Positions 25,807-34,064 of a DNA stretch of 64,000 nucleotides are shown here, piece by piece. Each line of letters opens with the position of its first letter. Position 1 is the first letter of the stretch. The DNA is from Nitrospira sp. (GTDB taxonomy: Bacteria; Nitrospirota; Nitrospiria; Nitrospirales; Nitrospiraceae). The translations under genes were made by a program, and so were the position numbers. The notes under the pieces were generated by a model. That model was not told the origin of the DNA and made no database searches. It was given only the letters and a program-made list of their open reading frames with translations. The stretch lies in assembly GCA_037045225.1 (NCBI GenBank), contig JBAOHZ010000009.1:1550001-1614000 (forward strand), in the 5' to 3' direction.

Positions 25807-25876
25807 CCGGTCCGCGCCGCATGCCGGCAGGCTGCGGGGCGGACCGGAATGGCCCCCGTCTTGGTAACACGGGGGC
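25807..25876. promoter_or_regulatory. nested inverted repeats upstream of rep, candidate replication origin or oriT
   Basis: CCGGTCCGC (25807-25815) pairs with GCGGACCGG (25839-25847), with a TGCCGGCA palindrome inside. Next, GCCCCCGT (25852-25859) pairs with ACGGGGGC (25869-25876). Both lie within 110 bp of the Rep_trans start. Confidence 0.4.
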
Positions 25877-25915
25877 GCTACCCACAGCGCTCCGTACAGG
25901 AGGTCGATAGAGTCC

Positions 25916-26920
25916 ATGGAGTCTGGCTTCACCCTCACCATCGACTGGCTAGCGTTTACCGTCCTGGCCAGCAATCCCCAAGAGACCATCCGGGTCCTGG
26001 GTGGTGAGTGGAGCAAGGCCAAAGGCGGGTTCCGAGGCTATCCCCTGTCCTGGATGAGGGCTGACGGCCTGCGCGGGGTCGGCAAATTGGGCACCAATGC
26101 GCCTCGACGCCCGAATGAAATCCATGTGGATCTGTCGGGCGGCCTGGCGTCCGCCCTGACACTGGATCAAATCCGAACCCTGCTCAAATGGGTACAGGCC
26201 CAACAAGGGCACGTCACCCGCATCGATTGCGCTCTAGATGATCGAGCCGGGTCGGTCCCGGTCAGCACGATTCGAGAAGCAGTATCAGCAGGCCAATGTG
26301 TGACGCGTGCGGCACAGGTCCGACATATCGTCTCGAACCTCACCCACGGCACTGGGGCCATCACGGGCGAAACGATGTATTTCGGCAGTCCTCAGAGTCA
26401 GACCTTGTTGCGCATTTACGATAAACGGCTCGAACTCCAGAGCAAGTGCCAGGAGAACTATCAGGACTATGGGACTCGGTGGGAGTTAGAACTCAAGAAG
26501 GATCGCGCCGAACAATGTGCGAGAGCCTTAGCCTCGTTAGACGAAGCCGATTGGAAGGAGTTGGTGGTCGGCTTGCTTCGATCGTATGTAGATTTCCGAC
26601 AGATCACCAAAGAGACAGAAGACGAAGACCGATACCGGGCTCCCATGCTGGAGTGGTACGCCCTCCTGACGGAGGGATTTCAGAAGGGGCGATTGGCCCA
26701 GGAGAAGCAGGTGCAGACCCTGCAGCACGTGAAACGATGGGTGAGCAACACCCTGACGCCGATGTTGGCGGTCATTTGTGCCACCCCTGGAGGGGAAGAA
26801 TGGCTACTACAGGAAATTGTCAGGGGCATCTCCAGGTGGAAAGACCGACACCGGAACTTGCTCACACGACCCACTCGGTTTCACCGGTCTGCCGGCGGCA
26901 ACGCGGGCAGCCCATGTTAG
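25916..26920 (+). CDS. replication initiation factor (Rep_trans family)
   Basis: A 334-residue protein like the initiators of rolling-circle plasmids, filamentous phages and integrative elements (PF02486). The start SGFTLTIDWLAFTV and the block HVTRIDCALDDRAG (about residues 100-113) are the conserved core strands. Then TMYFGSPQSQTLLRIYDKRLE (about 160-180), with the YDK motif, and RWELELKKDRAEQCA. It would nick the element origin to start replication of the excised circle. Start ATG with AGGAGGTCG upstream. The excisionase-like gene follows after 42 bp. Confidence 0.82.
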   Translation: MESGFTLTIDWLAFTVLASNPQETIRVLGGEWSKAKGGFRGYPLSWMRADGLRGVGKLGTNAPRRPNEIHVDLSGGLASALTLDQIRTLLKWVQAQQGHVTRIDCALDDRAGSVPVSTIREAVSAGQCVTRAAQVRHIVSNLTHGTGAITGETMYFGSPQSQTLLRIYDKRLELQSKCQENYQDYGTRWELELKKDRAEQCARALASLDEADWKELVVGLLRSYVDFRQITKETEDEDRYRAPMLEWYALLTEGFQKGRLAQEKQVQTLQHVKRWVSNTLTPMLAVICATPGGEEWLLQEIVRGISRWKDRHRNLLTRPTRFHRSAGGNAGSPC

Positions 26921-26962
26921 GGGGACTGGGGGTGTCGCGAGACGCCCCCGGTAGATCTGCAC

Positions 26963-27286
26963 ATGCTTACCGTCAAAGAGCTGTCCGCTTGGCTCAACAT
27001 CAAAGAATCCACACTCTACCTCTGGGCCTCAGAGAACAAGATTCCTTGCCGCCGCATTCACGGCCTCGTCCGCTTTGAACCTGAAGCCATCCAGGCGTGG
27101 CTGAATGGCTTTGGAACAAGTCCCATCAAGCCCATCAAGCCTTTCCCGCTGCCCATTCACCACGATAGCCGCGACCTCAACGACCTCATTGAAGCCGCAA
27201 AATCCGAGGTCTATACTGCCCGGCACGGGGAAACTAGACCGAAATCAGGCCTCATCCAGAAGGAGGATGCAGATGGGGCTGTTTAA
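26963..27286 (+). CDS. excisionase-type HTH protein (MerR/AlpA-like)
   Basis: A 107-residue protein whose first 50 residues are a winged HTH of the excisionase class (MLTVKELSAWLNIKESTLYLW, then RFEPEAIQAWL). The rest is low in complexity (repeated PIKP). It overlaps the integrase start by 14 bp. It likely bends DNA at the att arms to favour excision and may repress integrase. Confidence 0.75.
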   Translation: MLTVKELSAWLNIKESTLYLWASENKIPCRRIHGLVRFEPEAIQAWLNGFGTSPIKPIKPFPLPIHHDSRDLNDLIEAAKSEVYTARHGETRPKSGLIQKEDADGAV

Positions 27287-28349
27287 GCGCAACAAAGTGT
27301 GGTGGATGACGTTTATCTATCAGGGACGGCAGGTCCGACGGAGTACCGAATGTACAGACCGCCGACTCGCAGAAGCGGTGCTCGGAAAGATCAAGGTCAA
27401 GCTCGTCGAAGGTCGCTATTTCGACCGACTCGAAGAACAAGAACGGACCTTTGAAGAAATGGTCGAGCGTTACGTGGCTGAGCGAGTCGTGGGAGCCAGC
27501 CGTCACGGTGAACGACGGGCACGAGGCGTCTTGGCTCACCTTCTACCGGTGTTTGGCAAAAAGACCTTGGTTCAGGTCACACCGAAGGAGATTGCCGCGT
27601 ACAAGTGGAAACGGCAACAAGCGGGAGCAGCACCGGCCACCATTGTGAAGGAATTGGCCTTGATGAAGACCGCGTTCAATGTGGCCATCCGAGAATGGGA
27701 ATGGTGCCGAGACAATCCCGTCTGTCGCGTGTCGATGGGCAAGGTGAACAATGCTCGCGTCCGCTACTGCGATGACGAAACGTTGGCGAGAATCTACCAA
27801 GCCTGTCCGACCTGGCTGCAACCGATCGTGATGCTGGCACGCTATACCGGCCTACGCCGGGAAAACGTGGTGTGCTTGCAGTGGGAGCAAGTCGATTTGG
27901 CTCGGGGTCTCATTATTCTGGATCACACCAAGAACGGTGATCGCTTAGGCATTCCCCTGTGCGATCCTGCGATGAAGACGTTGGAAGCCGTGAAACCCTC
28001 TCGACCGCTCGCAAGCGGCCCCGTGTTCCTGCAACATACCGAGGATAGGGAACCGGTGACGCCTGATATGGTCACGACGGCCTTTCGGCGGGCCTGCGAG
28101 TCCGTAGGCGTGACGAACTTTCGCTTTCACGACCTGCGGCATACCTTCGCCTCAGCACTCGTGCAGCGAGGCGTGGATCTCTATCGGGTGCAGCGATTGC
28201 TCGGGCATCGCGATGGACGGATGACGCAACGGTATGCGCATCTGGCGCCGGAGAATTTGCGGGACGCGGTGCAGGTGTTTAAGGACGACTATCACAAATT
28301 TAGCACAATGCCGGGGGTGGGTCCGACCCGGCTTGTGCTAACTGCCTGA
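27273..28349 (+). CDS. tyrosine recombinase, integrase of element A
   Basis: A 358-residue phage-type integrase. N-terminal arm-binding part (KVWWMTFIYQGRQVRRST), SAM-like core-binding domain (about 60-150), then catalytic residues: Arg in YTGLRRENV, HDLRHTFAS (HxxR), LLGHRDGRMTQRYAHL (His and the nucleophile Tyr). The ATG at 27273 has AGAAGGAGG upstream; longer frames overlap the HTH gene. The stop codon directly abuts the att repeat and the tRNA-Glu 3' end, on the opposite strand from the tRNA. Confidence 0.93.
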   Translation: MGLFKRNKVWWMTFIYQGRQVRRSTECTDRRLAEAVLGKIKVKLVEGRYFDRLEEQERTFEEMVERYVAERVVGASRHGERRARGVLAHLLPVFGKKTLVQVTPKEIAAYKWKRQQAGAAPATIVKELALMKTAFNVAIREWEWCRDNPVCRVSMGKVNNARVRYCDDETLARIYQACPTWLQPIVMLARYTGLRRENVVCLQWEQVDLARGLIILDHTKNGDRLGIPLCDPAMKTLEAVKPSRPLASGPVFLQHTEDREPVTPDMVTTAFRRACESVGVTNFRFHDLRHTFASALVQRGVDLYRVQRLLGHRDGRMTQRYAHLAPENLRDAVQVFKDDYHKFSTMPGVGPTRLVLTA

Positions 28350-28399
28350 AAAGGTTGGTGGTCCCAACGGGATTTGAACCCGTGTCTGAGCCTTGAGAG
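28350..28399. repeat. attachment-site repeat, right copy (inside tRNA-Glu)
   Basis: Exact 50-bp match to 22575-22624; here it is the 3' half of the intact tRNA-Glu gene. Confidence 0.9.
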
Positions 28400-28433
28400 G
28401 GCTCCGTCCTAGGCCAAGCTAGACGATGGGACC
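28356..28433 (-). tRNA. tRNA-Glu (anticodon CTC)
   Basis: 78 nt including the encoded CCA. Acceptor GGTCCCA pairs with TGGGACC. The anticodon arm is GAGCC-CTCTCAA-GGCTC with CTC at 34-36. The T arm holds GGTTCAAATC. Serves as the integration site of element A. Confidence 0.92.
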
Positions 28434-28468
28434 AGAGAGGCAATCTGCGAGGCAACTGAAAGAGCAGG

Positions 28469-28498
28469 ACTGTACCATAGCGGGTTTTGGCTTTTCAA
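28469..28498 (-). promoter_or_regulatory. promoter of tRNA-Glu
   Basis: TTGAAA (28498-28493) and TACAGT (28474-28469), 18 bp apart, 36 bp before the mature tRNA 5' end. Confidence 0.5.
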
Positions 28499-28604
28499 AC
28501 AGCAAGTCACCCGGAGTCGGACGGGTGCCGGCTGGGAAAAGGGCGGGACGTGAGCTCGGCTCACCCTCCTTGCGGAGCGTCTCGAATTAGCCTAAAGTAA
28601 GTCT

Positions 28605-29039
28605 ATGTGTTTCGTGTCTCTCAAGACCCGCACGCTGGTGATCGCGGGGCTGCTCCCGGCATTCCTCTCACTCGCCGGCTGCGGCGCAAGCTTCCTGGAA
28701 GGAACCATTGCGCCCCCGAATTCCAGCGCCTGGACCAAGTGCGGAACCACCACCAAAGTCCGCGTGAAACCCCCGCAGTCCACCGTGACCGTCGCCTACA
28801 CCGAACCCACGACGGGAACCGACGGCAAACCGTTGACCAACCTGGCCCACACGACCATTTATTATAACGCCGGGGATGGGCCCGTCATCGCGAAGGTTGT
28901 CCCTGCGTCACAAAAGACCGGTGGAGGAGCGGTGTCCCAGGTTCTGACCATTCCACTCCGTGACCAGTCCGAACAGGAAATCACCGTCTGCGTCTCAGCT
29001 ACCGATGTGGACGAGCGTGAAGGTCCCGCCTCTCCATAG
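28605..29039 (+). CDS. hypothetical lipoprotein with a fibronectin-like domain
   Basis: A 144-residue protein with a lipoprotein signal (FLSLAGC, Cys near residue 26). The mature part is rich in beta strands (STVTVAYTEPTTG, TTIYYNAGDG, EITVCVSATDVDERE), like an Fn3-type domain. Probably on the periplasmic side of a membrane. It is the first gene after the element A target tRNA; no partner gene is evident. Confidence 0.6.
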   Translation: MCFVSLKTRTLVIAGLLPAFLSLAGCGASFLEGTIAPPNSSAWTKCGTTTKVRVKPPQSTVTVAYTEPTTGTDGKPLTNLAHTTIYYNAGDGPVIAKVVPASQKTGGGAVSQVLTIPLRDQSEQEITVCVSATDVDEREGPASP

Positions 29040-29164
29040 TCACGGCCAGAACGGACTTGACAGCGTCCTGCTAAGAGCCTACCTTGCTTCCCACTTGTGC
29101 AGACAAGAACGTCTGGTGGAATGCGTCGCGCAACAGATTCTCGCGTCTCCCTAGCTCTCTACGC

Positions 29165-29689
29165 ATGGAACTACGCAAACCGGACTCAGCACATCCCTCC
29201 CACGAGGCCGAATCGGAACGGCAGAAGCATCGCTTGGAAATCCGGCTCGGCTCCAACATTTTTCGAAACACCAACGGGGTCATTCAGGTTCAAGGCAAAG
29301 AACAACTTGTGTTGGAGCTCGCGCCGGATCAGGAGCGCATCCTGCTGACCATCGATCTCTATGACGGCAGCGGCAATCATGTGGCCCATCTACGGCGCAA
29401 TCGCTGGGCATTTAACGACGGCAACCGCTTCTCCCTCGACACAAGTGAGTCCCCACCGACGCTCTTCCCCAACTTGCCGTGGCTCAAAGTCACGGACCAG
29501 GAATCAGGCGAGACGGTCTTAGAAGCCGCAGTGACCCCCGGTGAAAAAGTCCATGTGGCAACGGGAAAATTCTATTCGCACCGCGGACAACTGATCGAAA
29601 TCACCTCACACTTCTGCCGCATCGGATCCACCCATACGCTGTTCGGGGATGTGTTCGAAGCCCGCGGCGGCACAGCGGTGCTCGGCTGA
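29165..29689 (+). CDS. hypothetical protein
   Basis: About 174 residues from ATG 29165 (an upstream in-frame start at 29084 adds 27 residues). Beta-rich sequence with IRLGSNIFRNTNGVIQVQ and LTIDLYDGSGNHVAHLRRNRW; no signal peptide and no known domain recognised. The segment LYDGSGNHVAHL suggests a carbohydrate- or ligand-binding beta domain, but this is weak. It precedes the DUF6941-like gene by 15 bp and is likely co-transcribed with it. Confidence 0.55.
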   Translation: MELRKPDSAHPSHEAESERQKHRLEIRLGSNIFRNTNGVIQVQGKEQLVLELAPDQERILLTIDLYDGSGNHVAHLRRNRWAFNDGNRFSLDTSESPPTLFPNLPWLKVTDQESGETVLEAAVTPGEKVHVATGKFYSHRGQLIEITSHFCRIGSTHTLFGDVFEARGGTAVLG

Positions 29690-29704
29690 AGTCGGTCGGG
29701 TCAC

Positions 29705-30118
29705 ATGACTGATGTCTCGACTCCCAGCGTGCAGGCCTTCTTGGTCTGCGACTGCATCATCGAAGATAGTCTGACCAAGAAAAAATCTCTGATCGGCCTC
29801 TTCACCCACCTTCAGGCGGTGACATTCCCGTTTCAGCACCAGCAGCTCGGCCTCTACTTCTGCATGACCGACGCCGAGGGGGCGTATCACTTCGAAATCG
29901 ACCTGGTGTATGTGAATACAGACCAACTCGTCTGCCGCGCATCGCTCCCTGAGGTCGTCGTCGGCGACCGTCTGCAGATTTCCGACTTCGGCATTAATAT
30001 CCCCGCACTCCTGTTCCCCGTTCCCGGTCGTTATGAGTTTCGCCTCCGCATACAGGGCCGCGTCGTGGCACAAAAAGACTTCAATGTGATCCAGGTCTCG
30101 GCTCCGCCCACCGTCTGA
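29705..30118 (+). CDS. DUF6941-like protein
   Basis: A 137-residue beta-rich cytoplasmic protein. The pattern AFLVCDCIIEDSLTKKKSLIGLFTHL near the start and LLFPVPGRYEFRLRIQGR near the end matches the small DUF6941-type family, found beside many unrelated genes. Function unknown. Confidence 0.6.
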   Translation: MTDVSTPSVQAFLVCDCIIEDSLTKKKSLIGLFTHLQAVTFPFQHQQLGLYFCMTDAEGAYHFEIDLVYVNTDQLVCRASLPEVVVGDRLQISDFGINIPALLFPVPGRYEFRLRIQGRVVAQKDFNVIQVSAPPTV

Positions 30119-30362
30119 CATCGCACGCATGCCGTGCGAAACCCTCGGCGACCGTGAAGCGTCGTTCGTATCTCGTCGCAGGCGAACCTATGGCCTGTCG
30201 CGAATGGCGCAGGGCAGAAACGAAGGGGCCGCGCGCTGCTACCAACCAAGCGCCATGTGCGCTTGGCCGCGCCGAGGGATGCTTCGCGTTTCATGAGATA
30301 TGGTGCTGATCAGGGGCAGGACCCCATCGGCGGGCCGGAAGTGGAGTTCCGAACGGCCCTAA

Positions 30363-31523
30363 CTAAAAAGCCGTGGCGACTTCGAGGCAGGCGGCGACAT
30401 ACTCGTCTTCGCCCTTGCGGCAGGCTTGAGCGCGTTTCTCTTTATCGTCGAAAAGAGGAATCACCATTTCACCCACAGTGGCATAACAGTCTTTCTTGAA
30501 CGGCCCATCCAGGCTGCGGCAGAGCGCGAGCCCCGGGTCGGGGTTGGCATCAGTGAGAATAAAGTCCTTCACGGCCCCGATAAAACATTGCCGAATCTGG
30601 TCGGCCTGCCCCAGCCGACACAATTCATTCACTCGCACCGCATCGCGCAGTGTATAGCCGCTGATGTCACGACCGAGGCTTCGATAGCAGGTCGTCTGAT
30701 GTTCACCTTCCACGCGGGCGCACTGCGTGAAGGCCTGCGCAAAATCATAATTCAGGAAGGTCAGCACCGCGGAGGTCTGCATGAGATAACAGGCCCGCAG
30801 ATATTTCTCATTCAGCACGGAACAGGGGTACAAGAGGTCTTGGGGATTGAGGAAACTCGTCGCCTCATGATGGTGATGGCCGCCGACCGGCTGCACCCCG
30901 ACCGGTTGCGCCCGTTGGGCCTGCTGAAACGTCACGATGTTTTCCATGAAGACGCCCCCATAGCAGGATTCCCGGTCCCAACTCCCCGGCAAGGCATCAC
31001 AAAAGGCCAGACTCTTGAGCAGATCAAAGCGAAACTGAATGGTCAGACCATGGCCCAGCCCATGGAGACAGTTATACCGTTGAAATGAATAGGCTGAGAC
31101 GGTCTCGCTGATCGGACACAGCAGCACAATGTGCTGTGGCTCAACGTTCGGAAGACTGCTGAGGAACGCCTGCAGGACCCCGTGGTAACAGCCCGACCAA
31201 AACACATCGCGGCAGTGCGACAATGCAAGCGGCGCCGTGCCGTAGCGGGCAAACGAACGTTGGCCGACGTGATGAACAAGCGGATGGGCTTCCCGCAACG
31301 CCTCGGGATCCTGGGCGGTGATCTGCTCCAATACAGTCAGCGCTTGCTCCGTACCTTCTGCCTGGAGCACCGTTTCCAGATGCCGCTGATAACATTGCAT
31401 CTTGGCGTCGAACGGTTGGGCCCGACACCCCTCCAGGGAGTCCGACTCCGCCGCCTGAATTCCGCCGACCCAGATGATGCCGAGCAGCACGACCAGTCCC
31501 CATGCGCTCCATCGACCACTCAT
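30363..31523 (-). CDS. cysteine-rich secreted protein of unknown function
   Basis: A 386-residue protein with a signal peptide (residues 1-24). The mature chain has about 20 cysteines in a recurring pattern, a Cys followed 8-12 residues later by CY (CRDVFWSGCYHG, CDALPGSWDRESCYGG, CARVEGEHQTTCYRS, CRSLDGPFKKDCYAT). A histidine cluster (NCLHGLGHGL near residue 155 and GGHHHHEAT near 220) could bind metal. The Cys-pair repeats suggest disulfide-stapled helical hairpins like Sel1 or TPR units. Stand-alone gene; I recognise no named family. Confidence 0.6.
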   Translation of the reverse strand: MSGRWSAWGLVVLLGIIWVGGIQAAESDSLEGCRAQPFDAKMQCYQRHLETVLQAEGTEQALTVLEQITAQDPEALREAHPLVHHVGQRSFARYGTAPLALSHCRDVFWSGCYHGVLQAFLSSLPNVEPQHIVLLCPISETVSAYSFQRYNCLHGLGHGLTIQFRFDLLKSLAFCDALPGSWDRESCYGGVFMENIVTFQQAQRAQPVGVQPVGGHHHHEATSFLNPQDLLYPCSVLNEKYLRACYLMQTSAVLTFLNYDFAQAFTQCARVEGEHQTTCYRSLGRDISGYTLRDAVRVNELCRLGQADQIRQCFIGAVKDFILTDANPDPGLALCRSLDGPFKKDCYATVGEMVIPLFDDKEKRAQACRKGEDEYVAACLEVATAF

Positions 31524-31722
31524 AGTCTTCTCTCCGTTACCACTCGCCCAGTAGATAATCCGTCTGTCACAGAACCTCGATTCTAAAATAGTCCTGACAA
31601 TCGATCCAGGAAAAATCGACTCGCCACGATCCGATACGCCAGGCCCTCTTCTCCCACCCCGCCGTTCTGTGATAGAACGAGGCGCGTTTCATCATCTGCA
31701 ACTCGACGGAATCGCTACAACT

Positions 31723-33426
31723 ATGTCTACCACGCCGGAACTGCCGACCCGTTCAGACTTCATCCGCGAGATCGTCGCAGCCGATCGCGCGACCGGCAAA
31801 CATGCCGGCCGGGTCGTGACCCGCTTTCCACCCGAACCGAACGGGTATCTCCACATCGGCCATGCCAAATCGATTTGCCTGAACTTCGGCATCGCCAATG
31901 AAAATCTAGGCGGCATATGCCATCTCCGCATGGATGATACCAACCCAACAACTGAAGATCCTGAATACGTGCAGGCCATTCAGGACGATGTCCGCTGGCT
32001 CGGCTTCGACTGGCAGGACAGGATGTTCTTCGCATCGGATTACTTTGAGCGTCTCTATGGTTATGCCCTGGGCCTGATTCAGAAAGACCTCGCCTATGTC
32101 GACAGCCTCACAGCCGACGACATGCGCAAATACCGAGGAACCCTGACCGAGCCCGGCCAAGCCAGCCCCTTCCGCACCCGGAGCATCGAAGAAAACCTGG
32201 ACCTGTTTCGGCGGATGCGTGCCGGCGAATTCCCAGACGGAGCCCATGTCCTGCGGGCCAAGATCGACATGGCCTCGCCGAATATCAATCTTCGCGATCC
32301 CGTGCTGTATCGAATCCGACACATCGCCCATTACCGCACCGGCACGACCTGGTGTATCTATCCGGCCTACGACTTTGCGCATCCGCTTTCCGACGCGATG
32401 GAAGGCATCACCCATTCGATCTGCACGCTGGAATTTGAAGACCACCGGCCGCTGTACGACTGGGTGGTCGAGAACTGCGAGACGCCCCGGCGGCCGCAGC
32501 AGATCGAGTTCGCCCGCCTCAACGTCACCTTCACCGTGATGAGCAAACGAAAATTGCTCGATCTGGTGGAACGCAAACTGGTGAGCGGCTGGGATGATCC
32601 TCGGCTCCCGACGCTGAAGGGCCTTCGCCGCCGCGGCTTCACACCCGAGGCCCTGCGGGCCTTTTGCGAGGCCATCGGCGTCGCGAAACGGGATGCCGTG
32701 GTCGAAATGCAGCTGCTGGAACACTTTGTCCGGGAAGACTTGAACAAACGCGCCCCCCGCGTGATGGCAGTACTGCGCCCCTTGCGGCTGGTGATCGAGA
32801 ATTACCCCGAAGGACAGGTCGAGCAGCTTGAAGCCGTCAACAACCCGGAAGACCCGTCGGCCGGGACCCGGCAGGTGCCCTTTTCGCGCACCCTCTATAT
32901 CGACCAAGAAGACTTTCGAGAAGATCCGCCCAAGCAGTTCTTTCGCCTTTCCCCAGGACGCGAGGTGCGCCTGCGGTATGCCTACATCATCACCTGCGTC
33001 GGCGTGGTGAAGGACCCGGCCACGGGCGAGGTCACGGAGGTGCGCTGCACCTATGACCCTGAAACCAAGAGCGGGGGAACACAGGCGCAACGGAAGGTGA
33101 AAGCAACGATCCATTGGGTATCAGCCTCACAGGCCGTCGATGCGGAAATCCGGCTTTATGAGAGCCTCATGCTCACGGATCCGGGGAAAATCCCGGCTGA
33201 CCAGGATTGGACCCAGCACCTGAATCCCCATTCGCTGGAGCGACTGCTCACCTGCAAAGTAGAGCCGAGCCTGGCCTCGATCGCCCCCGGCACGAGAGTC
33301 CAGTTCGAGCGCGTGGGATACTTTTGCGCCGATCCCGATTTATCACCCGACAAGCTGGTGTTTAATCGAACCGTCACACTCAAAGACACCTGGGCCAAGA
33401 TCGAGAAAGCTCAGACCCCGCGCTGA
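31723..33426 (+). CDS. glnS: glutaminyl-tRNA synthetase
   Basis: A 567-residue class I aminoacyl-tRNA synthetase that charges tRNA-Gln. HIGH motif in PPEPNGYLHIGHAKSI near residue 36, KMSKS-like VMSKRKLL near 275, and the C-terminal anticodon-binding beta-barrels after about 340. Start at ATG 31723 (MSTTPEL); an earlier in-frame start adds 18 residues with no homology. With GltX in the same window and two tRNA-Gln genes, Gln-tRNA can be made directly. Confidence 0.95.
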   Translation: MSTTPELPTRSDFIREIVAADRATGKHAGRVVTRFPPEPNGYLHIGHAKSICLNFGIANENLGGICHLRMDDTNPTTEDPEYVQAIQDDVRWLGFDWQDRMFFASDYFERLYGYALGLIQKDLAYVDSLTADDMRKYRGTLTEPGQASPFRTRSIEENLDLFRRMRAGEFPDGAHVLRAKIDMASPNINLRDPVLYRIRHIAHYRTGTTWCIYPAYDFAHPLSDAMEGITHSICTLEFEDHRPLYDWVVENCETPRRPQQIEFARLNVTFTVMSKRKLLDLVERKLVSGWDDPRLPTLKGLRRRGFTPEALRAFCEAIGVAKRDAVVEMQLLEHFVREDLNKRAPRVMAVLRPLRLVIENYPEGQVEQLEAVNNPEDPSAGTRQVPFSRTLYIDQEDFREDPPKQFFRLSPGREVRLRYAYIITCVGVVKDPATGEVTEVRCTYDPETKSGGTQAQRKVKATIHWVSASQAVDAEIRLYESLMLTDPGKIPADQDWTQHLNPHSLERLLTCKVEPSLASIAPGTRVQFERVGYFCADPDLSPDKLVFNRTVTLKDTWAKIEKAQTPR

Positions 33427-33579
33427 TCGAACCCGTCCACATTCAATCAAGCCTATTCACCGTCCCACACAAAGTACGGGGAGCACCAACCTTCAGCCCG
33501 CTTGATCCCTTCCGCGTCGGTGAACGACAATCACCCCTCGCGCGATCGGTATTCACCAGAGCACAAAGGAGCCACGACG

Positions 33580-33915
33580 ATGGTGACGGGATCAGGCAGC
33601 GAGGAGCATCCCTCGGAATACAGTTCCTTTCGCGAGCGCCTCTCCCTACTCGAAGCCGCCATCCCCGGCGCAGCAACCGACGCGCAACCGCTGTTAAGAG
33701 ATATCCACCGTTCGACTCGTCGCCTGCACGATCAACTACAACGCATTGATCCCACACCTCCCTTGCCGCGATCCGTCGTGAGTCAGGTGCGCTGTTTCGA
33801 TTGCGGGCGTTCCAACATGGACTCATTCCATACCTCCAAACAGGGCGGATATGACCTCTGTCCGACCTGCTTTCAGCAACGTCTCCGAACGGGACGCGCG
33901 AAGACTGCTCACTGA
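33580..33915 (+). CDS. small zinc-ribbon protein
   Basis: 111 residues from ATG 33580 (AAAGGAG 8-10 bp upstream). A helical N-terminal half (FRERLSLLEAAIPGA, LRDIHRSTRRLHDQL) is followed by a Cys4 ribbon, RCFDCGRS and DLCPTCFQQ. No close family known to me. It could be a nucleic-acid or protein-binding adaptor. Confidence 0.5.
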   Translation: MVTGSGSEEHPSEYSSFRERLSLLEAAIPGAATDAQPLLRDIHRSTRRLHDQLQRIDPTPPLPRSVVSQVRCFDCGRSNMDSFHTSKQGGYDLCPTCFQQRLRTGRAKTAH

Positions 33916-34064
33916 ACGTCGCCTGTTGCCCGATGACACGAACCTGAACACCCGCAAGTCTCCCTGCGGCATCCTGCTTCCTCAACTTCGTAAAGCCGCT
34001 AGCTCCACACCCTCCCCACACCGTATACTGCACTTTTCCCTTTTTGACGTGAGGTACCGAGGGT

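Larger units (their letters stand above)
22575..28399. mobile_element. element A: 5.8-kb integrative element in tRNA-Glu(CTC)
   Basis: Bounded by exact 50-bp direct repeats of the tRNA 3' end. From left to right it holds arm-type repeats, a PIN toxin-antitoxin pair, RHS toxin/immunity pieces on the minus strand, a structured region, a Rep_trans initiator, an excisionase-like HTH and a tyrosine recombinase whose stop codon touches the repeat. No relaxase, coupling protein or capsid gene is seen, so it is most like a small mobilisable or satellite element. The intact tRNA is kept at the integrase end. Confidence 0.85.

Noticed and set aside
25711..26007. 98-codon frame upstream of and overlapping rep
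   Set aside because: Lies over the palindromes and the start of rep; Arg/Pro-rich and random in look.
30119..30362. Possible dispersed intergenic repeat (CGTATCTCG and TGAGATATG parts facing each other)
   Set aside because: Only about 6-8 bp match between the two parts; cannot be supported without other copies.
31906..33114. A 402-codon open frame on the minus strand
   Set aside because: It is fully antisense to glnS and mirrors its codon bias; no domain is readable.
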